Source: Auxenochlorella pyrenoidosa (lineage: Eukaryota; Chlorophyta; Trebouxiophyceae; Chlorellales; Chlorellaceae). From it: a stretch of DNA of 58,579 nt. Shown here piece after piece: positions 52,301 to 58,579 of this stretch. A model generated the notes under the pieces. That model was not told the DNA's origin and did no database searches. It worked only from the letters and a program-made list of their open reading frames with translations. A program made the translations under genes and the position numbers. Within the stretch, counting starts at the first letter, position 1, and every line of letters begins with the position of its first letter. The DNA lies in the NCBI GenBank assembly GCA_001430745.1, contig KQ481983.1:3544314-3602892 (forward strand). Reading direction: 5' to 3'.

Positions 52301-53047
52301 CCAGCGGGGCGCACGCCGCATGCTCCCAGAGTGTGCTGGCTCGCGCCTCCCTAATTTTGGCCGCCGCACGCGCGCGCCCTGCGGGCTCTGCCATGCTGGG
52401 CCATGTGCCGCTGCACATTGGGCTTCATCTGCTCCATATGCGCCATCGCCACCACGTGCTCTATGCAGGCCAAGCCGCCCCCACCCACCCGCCCCCCATG
52501 CAAACATCCACACACCCAAGCGCGCACCCACCTCCCCCCCCGCCCGCAGGTCCAGACCGCCGTGATGGGCGACATCCACCACTACGCGCTGCGCTGCCGC
52601 CACGCCAACGAGACGGTCTACATCCAGGAGCGCGACCGCCACCGCTTTGGTGACTGGGAGCCGCTGCAGTGCAACACCGAGGAGTGCGTGGAGGTGCGGC
52701 CGAGCGGGGGCGGGGGCTGGCTAGCAAGCCGGCCTGCTGCGCGGTGCCGGGGGTGTGCGTGCCGCGCGACTGGCGGGCACGTGGCAAAGCGCGTGCACTT
52801 CTTGGTGCCAGCGCTGCCGTCGGGGCAGCCCGCAGGGAGCTGGAGTCCACGCCACTCTCCTGCTGTCGTCCCCACCCGCACCCGCCGCGGCCTGCCCTCC
52901 CCTGCCCAGGCGCACACCAACGTGGACGTGCGGGTGGACATCCCAGCCTTCCGCGCCCTGCTGGCAGACCGCCTGCCGCTCGTGTTTGCAGGCTGGCCAG
53001 TGGAGGCGGCAGCCATCCCGTGGCCCGTGCAGGAAGGCGCAGAGTGA
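48955..53047 (+). CDS. Type II membrane glycosyltransferase, GT61-like (DUF563)
   Basis: Probable Golgi glycosyltransferase acting on wall polysaccharide or N-glycans. The N-terminus is a short cytosolic stretch, a membrane anchor (ALPLAVLLLAVLAALAAQQ) and a Ser-rich stem with 14 consecutive Ser. The luminal part includes GFWDVRQYQYWDARRGNWTD, SSPTHWKWRNGSPRTAAHCN, ELNIMHVANASHFLASTQHT, STWVAFDRVLVVKDIYTGGV, then the conserved C-terminal block: LPRTITFQRKRANRRVVNEP, LLDMLREFGEVRVVEFNAST, TTVLVSVHTSNLANSQFMQP and GSAVFEIIQRNWFWHGLDKS. That block (R-x3-R-x-N...G..V.....H.....N..F..PG....E..P) is the GT61 signature. Ten or so introns all read with GT donors. About 11 exons, most under 200 bases. 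The product ends at 53047. Acceptor and sugar donor cannot be told from sequence. Confidence 0.83.
49273..49314. repeat. (AGC)14 coding microsatellite, poly-serine
   Basis: Fourteen uninterrupted AGC codons in the stem region of the GT61-like protein, just after the membrane anchor. Confidence 0.95.
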
Positions 53048-53812
53048 CCGGCCCGGTGGTGCCCTGAGCGTCTCCCAGTGTCTCATGTCTGCAGACTGCA
53101 GCAGTCCTTGTGCCTGGCGCATGCTACCCTTCATCTCCTCCTACCTGTTTCTCCCTCGCTCTTTTCCTTACTTTCCTGACTGTGAGAATTCTGTTACATG
53201 TCACAAAGCACATGTCGCAAAGCACGTGAGCCAGGGATGCCGGCAGGGGGGAGTGCTTGCTTTGGGAGGCAAGGTTGGATGAGCGCCCCACATGGAGAAC
53301 CAGGAGTGGCAGGCTTGGGAAGCTTCCCCCCACGCGTATCTTCCCTGGCCTTCCTGTTCCTTTCCTCCTCTCTCCCCTTTGACGTCCCTATGGGGTCCAC
53401 ATTGACTGGTCCCGTTACATGCTGGTGTGCACACAGGCAGGCCAGGGGAGGCGGCAGGGGTAGGAGGAGCGGGTGGAGGGACAGGGCGCGATGGGCCTGG
53501 GGATCTCAAGACAGTGCTGAACAGAATCGAGGCAGGGCATAGGAGCAGGGAGAGCGGAGCGGGAGAGGCAGAGCAGAGCGGCAGGAACTATAACGAGAGA
53601 ACAAGGCTGTGGACAGTTTGTTGGGGAAGACGATGGGTACGCATCTGGAGCTGCAGGTTCCTGGAAAAACCAGGGCATGCCCGGGAAGCATGTGTTGTAA
53701 AGAGCTGGCCCAGCCTGCTGCAGACGTGCAGGCAGCACCGAGACGGCTTGGCGGAAGATAGAAAGGCGCCCAGGGGGCTCGAGGCGGGAGGGTTGGTGAC
53801 CAGGGCACACTA
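53048..53812. other. Long convergent 3' region, GT61-like / cyclin T
   Basis: TTACA occurs at 53194-53198 and 53415-53419 (TGTAA on the minus strand), 395 and about 615 bases after the cyclin T stop. Pyrimidine-rich sequence fills 53130-53400. No supported gene; the open frame from 53427 runs antisense to the cyclin T tail. Confidence 0.5.
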
Positions 53813-56393
53813 TCATGCCAGCTCCCCCTCCTCCAGCTCCCCCTCCTCCTTCTCGCTATCCGCAGCAGGGTCAGCAGGGGTGACTGTTGCGGACGCACGC
53901 ACCGGCGGCACAGCGGTAGCCGCCAAAGGCCCGGCGGGCCGCCCAGCCCCGCCAGTGCCGCCGCCGGCAGGCGAATGCCCGTCGGCCACCCCAGGGTGTG
54001 CCATCACAGTCTGCGCCTCGCTGGTGGCATCCGCAGAGCCGGTTGCTACGGCTGGCTCTGCGCGGGCGCGCTTGCTGGGGTGGCCACCCGCCCCGGCCGC
54101 TGCCGCAGCGCTGCTGGCTGCCACAGAGAAGCGCGGCGTGCCATCAGGCGGTCCCGCCGCCGGCCGCTTGCTGCCGGCGCCCGACAGCGCCTGGCCAGCG
54201 TCGCTGGCCGCTGGCCGCGGCACCGACGTGTGCTCCCCGGGGCCGTCTGATAGCAGGTCGCTGCGGGCGGCGCCCATCAGGGCAGTCACGCCGCCCAGGG
54301 AGGGGCCCCCGCTGTGCGCTGCGCTCTGGCAGGCGCCCAGCATGGCGGTGGAGGCTGCGCCGGTGGCCGACGGCGCCGGCCGCGCGCCGGCGCCCGCCTT
54401 TTGCCCGCCGGTGGCAGCCGCGCTGTACAGCCGGTCAAAGCGGTCGGTGAGTTCGGCGCACTCGGCGGCGCTGAGGCCCTCCTCCACGTACCAGCGCACC
54501 CCGTTGGCGCCCTCCTCGGGCTGCGGGATGCCCGCAAAGCGGTGCGTCTTGGCCGCCTTGAAGAAGAAGTAGAAGGCGGCCAGGGCAATCTTCTCGGTGG
54601 GGTACTGCAGGCCCAGGGCAGGGGCGGGCGCAGACGAGGGGGCGAGGGTGAGGAGGGCGCAGGAGTGTGTGGGCGGGCCCCGGGGCAGCACATCACCTGT
54701 GCAGGCTGCAAGGCACTGCCAATGAGGCCGTCCCGACTGCATGCACGGCGCCACCCAGAGCAGCGTGTCGAAGCGGTGCCATGAGCAGCGGCCCCGGCGC
54801 CCTTGCCTGAAGCACCACGGTGGCGTCCCTGTGGTAGATGTCGTTGGACAGGGCAATCAGCTTCTGCTGGAAGCCCAGGTTGGACTGCAGCCCGATCTTG
54901 CGGAAGCGCGGGCGGTTGAGCAGGCGCGCCACGTAGGTGTGGATGATTTCGACGTTGAAGTCAAATCCCACCTGCAGGGTGGCGGGGTGGGGCGCACGAG
55001 CGGCAGAAGTCGGCATGCCAGCTGGCGTGAGTCTCCTGCTCACCAGGAGTGTGCAGGCAGGGGCGAGGCCAGCAGTGCTGCCAGGCAAGCAGGGCCAGGA
55101 GGAGGGATTGACGCCACAGGCACTGTGACCTCTGCCCGATTCTGCAGCCATGAAGGCTTCAAGCAGAGCCAAAGGCACCTGCGCTGACGTCAGTGACATG
55201 CAGGAGCGCCCAGGCCCCCAGGCCTGCCTCTGGAGCAAGGCCGCAGTGCCGCACGGGCCTGCGCTGAGCTGCCGGCCCCCTCACCGTGTACAGCAGCGCG
55301 CGCTCCGCCTCCAGCACAGCCGCCCACATGTCCTGCCAGAAGGTCGCCGAGTGGCCGCCAGCGGTGGGGGTGGGGGGTGTGCTGGGGGAGGGCGCGCGCG
55401 ACAGCGGGGCACGCTGGCCAGCTGGGTGCTGCCTCTGCGCCGCGCCGCCCTGCGCCGCCATGCCCGGCGCCAGCAGGCTCAGCTCCTGCAGCTGCGGGTT
55501 GTCCTTGCCGAACCACTCCTTGAGCAGCATGTTGGCAATCTTTTCGTGCGACCGCGCCTCGTCGTTCACCTTGCCAGCCAGGAACAGCGAGGCGCAGGCA
55601 ACGATCTGCAGGGGGGTGTGCACAGTCGTGGCGCGCGCTGGTCAACAGAACGGCTCAGCTGGCCTGTTACGCGCCTGAACCTCCAGAATTGCAGCTTGAA
55701 CGGCCACATGCTTATGCAGTTCTCTCGCTTGTCAGCACCACTGCTGCAACGTGCCGACCTGGTTACAGCATGCCTGCATTCTGTGAAACCGGATCTCCTC
55801 GGTCCGCAGGGCAACTGCCCTGAATGCAAGCGCTCAACACAACCCATTTCCACTGATGGAAAACCACACAACCAGCTTGCTTCTGTCCTGGTTCTCTGCT
55901 GGTACGGAAGAACCAAGCAGTCCAGGGCTACACGCAGCACAATGCAGTCGCTCACTGCTCCTCCTGCCACTCACAAAGGTGTTGTTCTTCTTCATGCTCT
56001 TGCGCGCGTAGAAGCGGGTGAAGAAGGTGACGGCGATTGCGAAGGTGGTGATCCCCCTGCCAATTCAGGCAGCACGGTGCGGGGCCCACACAGCGACGGG
56101 TGAGCAGCCGGGTGCTCACCGCGAGGCGCGCAAAGCCAGGCATGCAGGCAGGGCAGGCAGCCGAGCTGCAACCCCCCTGTTCTCTGTGTGTGACATTGCC
56201 CTGTGTGTGTGCCTGCCCCCCCGCAGCCACCAAGGGGGGCTCACATGCGCATGTCGTAGCACACTTGGCGCATGTGCTGCGCCGCCAGCTTGCGCCGGCG
56301 GGCCTCCATGTTCTCTGGCACGCCATCGGCGCGGCTGGGTGAGTTCCGGATTTCCTCAGCGGTCAGCAGGTGGAAGCGTTGCAGGCGGGACAT
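53813..56393 (-). CDS. Cyclin T-like transcription elongation cyclin (P-TEFb partner)
   Basis: Regulatory subunit for a CDK9/CDKC-type kinase that phosphorylates RNA polymerase II. Exon 1 (56245-56393) encodes MSRLQRFHLLTAEEIRNSPS then RADGVPENMEARRRKLAAQH, which carries the cyclin T/K start signature (S-PSR-x-DG....E...R). The first cyclin box continues with GITTFAIAVTFFTRFYARKS, NNTFIVACASLFLAGKVNDE and RSHEKIANMLLKEW. An Ala/Pro-rich loop interrupts it before FWQDMWAAVLEAERALLYTV. The second box reads GFDFNVEIIHTYVARLLNRP, LIALSNDIYHRDATVVLQYP and TEKIALAAFYFFFKAAKTHR. A long Ala/Gly/Pro tail ends KEEGELEEGELA at the stop. Met at 56393 is chosen because the family motif begins just after it; an in-frame Met at 56486 is possible. 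Five main exons. Confidence 0.88.
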
Positions 56394-57132
56394 GGCTGCC
56401 AGCAGCAAGGGCCACTGCTGCAGGGGGACCGTGAGGGGCCGGAAGGTCGCAGGCCAGCAGCGGCGGCGTGCGGCGGTGCGCCTCACAGCAGGCTGACCAG
56501 GCTGCGCGGCCTTTCTATGGACTGTTCATGTGACAATGGCGAGTCAAGCTGCCCGGCAGCACCTGTGTAAGAAGACAGAGGGAGCGGCGGCTAATGGCCC
56601 GCCCCGCAGGGCCGCCGCAAGCTCTGCTACGGCAAAATCAGGCGATATTCGGCCTGTGGAGCGCGCAGCACGGGCGGAGGGGGGTTGGAGGCGCAAGTCC
56701 TGGCGGTCGCCCTCGAAATGAGAGGGGACGCCGGTCACGGGTGTGAAGGCTACTTGAATGGGAAGGGCGGAATGAAAGCCGGCGGCGGGGCGTGCAGTTC
56801 ACTTCACCGTGCTTTGCGACGCAGCACCCTCCTAAATTTGCTCGCAGCCCGCCGCAGCTGCGCCTTCAGCTCACTTTCTGTTTCCGAGCACCCTGTCTTG
56901 CCTTCCCGGAGCCTCCAACCATCCCTGGCACCCGCCCCAAGACCCGGCACCCCGCGCCAACAGCTTTCCCAGCCGCTCCGCTGCCGCAGGCGAGCCTCGT
57001 GACTCTGCATCACTATTTGAGCGCTGCTGGGGCACAGACCCGCCTCCCAGCGGGCCACGCGCCCTCCCCCTGCTCCCCAGCTGCCGTGGCCTGAGTTTGA
57101 AACCCCGGCCTCCCCGCCTGCAGGCTCGCACC
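56394..57132. promoter_or_regulatory. Divergent region, cyclin T / small orphan gene
   Basis: 739 bases between divergent starts. Open frames on the plus strand here lack Kozak context and family resemblance. Contains the promoters of both neighbours by layout. Confidence 0.4.
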
Positions 57133-57573
57133 ATGGCTGCCCTCGACTGCTTTGTGGAGCTGGATCCCGTGGATCTGGGGGTCGCCAGTCCCGCCTGTTC
57201 CCCGGCACCGCTCGCCGCCGCATCCGCAGGCGCCCCTGCTGGCGCCGCCGGTGTTTGGCTCTGGAAACAGCAGCAACTCAAGCTGGCGGCACCAGCAGCG
57301 GTGCAGCAGGCAGCAGTCCTAACGGAAGAAGAGGACGAGGCCAGCGAGTGCACCGTCAGCCCCGGGTGCTCCTACAGTGGTGCTGCTGCCGAGGGTGCTT
57401 CACTCCTCGACCTGGCAGATGATGCCTGCTCCTCGCAAGCCCTGCTTCAGGCCAGCCCCACACCCTTGGAAGCAGCGCCCTCCCAGTCTGTAGGGCTGCA
57501 GGCAGCAGCAGCCACTTTCTTTGACGACCTGGCTGCAGGTGGCTCGCTCTACCAGTACTGCCTTCGGCGGTGA
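57133..57573 (+). CDS. Small orphan protein, 146 residues, single exon
   Basis: I do not recognise it. The start is chosen at the Met in CACCATGGCTGCC, a good plant-type initiation context, giving MAALDCFVELDPVDLGVASP. The protein is rich in Ala, Ser, Gln and Pro, with an acidic patch (LTEEEDEASECTV), a possible short helix (GASLLDLADDACSS) and a C-terminal hydrophobic/aromatic ending (FFDDLAAGGSLYQYCLRR). No signal peptide or membrane span is visible, so it is probably soluble and largely disordered. The frame's GC-rich third positions match the surrounding genes, and a TGTAA follows at 57860-57864, 287 bases after the stop. Could be a regulatory or interaction peptide; it could also be part of a longer spliced gene. 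Confidence 0.5.
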   Translation: MAALDCFVELDPVDLGVASPACSPAPLAAASAGAPAGAAGVWLWKQQQLKLAAPAAVQQAAVLTEEEDEASECTVSPGCSYSGAAAEGASLLDLADDACSSQALLQASPTPLEAAPSQSVGLQAAAATFFDDLAAGGSLYQYCLRR

Positions 57574-57891
57574 TGCCCCCTCTTCGCCACCTGTACCATC
57601 TCTGCTGCGATTCTTGCATGCAATGTACCCCTCAATCCACTTGCTTGAGCCTGTTCCAGCTGCCCATGCAGCTTCTGCGGCCTGATCACCCCTTGTCCCT
57701 GTTATGCTGCTCGTCCTTCTTCCTGTTGTGGTTTCGATCCTACCTCCATGCCCGTTTCTCCTGCTGCCCCTTCATTTCTCGCTCACTGCAGCAATACATG
57801 CGAATTTCAGTGATGATTGTCTGGGCATGCCGCCATTGCTCATGCCACAAAGCGATCAATGTAACACGTCTGCAAGCCTTGCCCCCTCACG
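57574..57891. other. Convergent 3' region, orphan gene / Dus
   Basis: A pyrimidine-rich, AT-richer 318-base stretch with TGTAA at 57860-57864 (+). No gene seen. Confidence 0.45.
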
Positions 57892-58579
57892 TCAAGCCCC
57901 TGCCACGGCTGTTGCCTGCACAGGCTCCGGTGCTGCAGCTGGTGCCTCCTCCATTGCTTCTGCCGCAGCAACCGTCGCCAAAGCCTCAGCCGCCACCTCC
58001 TCAACTGCTGCCTCGCCTTCGGCCGGCCGCTTCCTGCTGCCCTGGCTGACGCTGCTGCTGCCACTGGCCTGCATGCTGCCGCCAGCGCCGCCGCCAGCGC
58101 CGCTTTCGCGCAGCACATGCTCAGGGGTGGGCGGCAGTTCCGGGGTGTAGTGCTGCAGCTGCTCTGGCAACGAGCCCAGGGCCCTGGGCGGGGCATCCAG
58201 CGTCTCCGGCTTGAGCACCGGCAGCGTCATCTCCAGCACCTGGCTCACAGAGGTGGCGGTCTTGAGGGCGGCATCCACCTGCAGGGCGGCCGGGGGGTGT
58301 GGGCCATGATGGACGCACTCAAAGAGGGGAGGGCGGCGCCGGACACACATGCACACGTGCAGAACGAGGGCGGATGACGGTGAGCGGCGGGCAGGGCAGA
58401 AGCACGCAGCTTGCGCCCGCCTGGCCAGCTTGGGTCCCCTGCGCCCTGCCCGCCTGCGAGCTCACCGCTGCCCGCCACTTCTTGCCGCGCGGCTCGCCGT
58501 GGAACATGCCCAGAAGCGGCTTCACCAGGGTGCGCACCTGGGGGGGGGGGGCGGCGGGGCGGGGGGAGCGGGTCGAAGG
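57892..58579 (-). CDS. tRNA-dihydrouridine synthase, DusA-type, C-terminal part only
   Basis: Reduces uridine to dihydrouridine in the tRNA D-loop using FMN. Only the 3' end lies in the window: exons 58466-58537 and 57892-58278, joined in phase 0. They encode VRTLVKPLLGMFHGEPRGKK then WRAAVDAALKTATSVSQVLE and MTLPVLKPETLDAPPRALGS. The block KPLLGMFHGEPRGKKWR matches the C-terminal helical domain of bacterial and plant DusA-type enzymes (HMLGLF.GQPGAR.WRR). The FMN-binding barrel and catalytic Cys are outside the window. A long Ala/Glu/Pro-rich tail of about 90 residues after this domain is unlike bacterial DusA. The acceptor before 58537 follows a C run (plus-strand G run at 58541). Confidence 0.7.

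Noticed and set aside
53427..54572. A 381-codon plus-strand open frame antisense to cyclin T
   Set aside because: It overlaps the cyclin T tail on the opposite strand. GC-rich coding sequence routinely gives long antisense frames, and it shows no motif of its own.

Overview
This is nuclear DNA from a GC-rich green alga. A Chlorella-like trebouxiophyte is my best guess, but the species cannot be fixed from sequence alone. The evidence is many short, spliced, high-GC exons with introns of roughly 60 to 350 bases, plant and algal gene families (chloroplast FMN hydrolase, monofunctional plant-type aspartate kinase, FLY/TUL1-type RING ligase, GT61 glycosyltransferase), and TGTAA 3'-end signals typical of green algae. 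Nothing bacterial, viral or CRISPR-like is present. There is one assembly gap (39754-40197).

Layout, left to right: the 3' part of an ankyrin/U-box E3 ligase gene (+, to 1547); a serine carboxypeptidase S10 (+, 1959-6745); an organellar ArfB/ICT1-type peptidyl-tRNA hydrolase (+, 7276-8938); a secreted SGNH esterase (-, 9505-13374); a plastid FMN-hydrolase-like HAD phosphatase (-, 14113-15836); a WDR26/GID7-type LisH-CTLH-WD40 protein (+, 16103-19526); an unrecognised cysteine-rich single-pass membrane protein (-, 19978-22119); a tubulin-tyrosine-ligase-like protein with an N-terminal secretory signal (+, 23002-25996); a C2 plus class 3 lipase (-, 26398-31426); a small Rab5IF-type membrane protein (-, 31707-32880); exonuclease 1 (+, 33306-37476); a FLY1/TUL1-type membrane RING ligase broken by the gap (-, 37880-41749); a DENR-type SUI1 translation factor (+, 42110-43581); aspartate kinase (-, 44434-48665); a GT61-type glycosyltransferase (+, 48955-53047); a cyclin T (-, 53813-56393); a small orphan gene (+, 57133-57573); and the 3' end of a DusA-type tRNA-dihydrouridine synthase (-, from 57892 to the window end).

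From about 15.8 kb onward the genes mostly alternate in strand, giving six head-to-head pairs with start codons 266 to 882 bases apart and several tail-to-tail pairs. The genes do not form one pathway. Loose themes are protein turnover and ubiquitin signalling (U-box, WDR26, FLY ligase, carboxypeptidase), translation and tRNA (ArfB-like, DENR, Dus), secretory or cell-wall chemistry (SGNH, GT61, TTL-like, S10) and plastid metabolism (FMN hydrolase, aspartate kinase, lipase).

The most unusual signal is at the splicing level. Reading frame and protein-family continuity force at least nine introns to use a GC rather than a GT donor, four of them in the carboxypeptidase gene. Other points of interest are the TTL-like protein with a signal sequence, a DENR without its usual zinc-binding cysteines, an 18-base micro-exon in the aspartate kinase active-site region, a duplicated exon and an inserted coiled coil in the lipase, and the orphan cysteine-rich membrane protein with an 18-bp minisatellite. 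I did not find a clearly undescribed multi-gene system.
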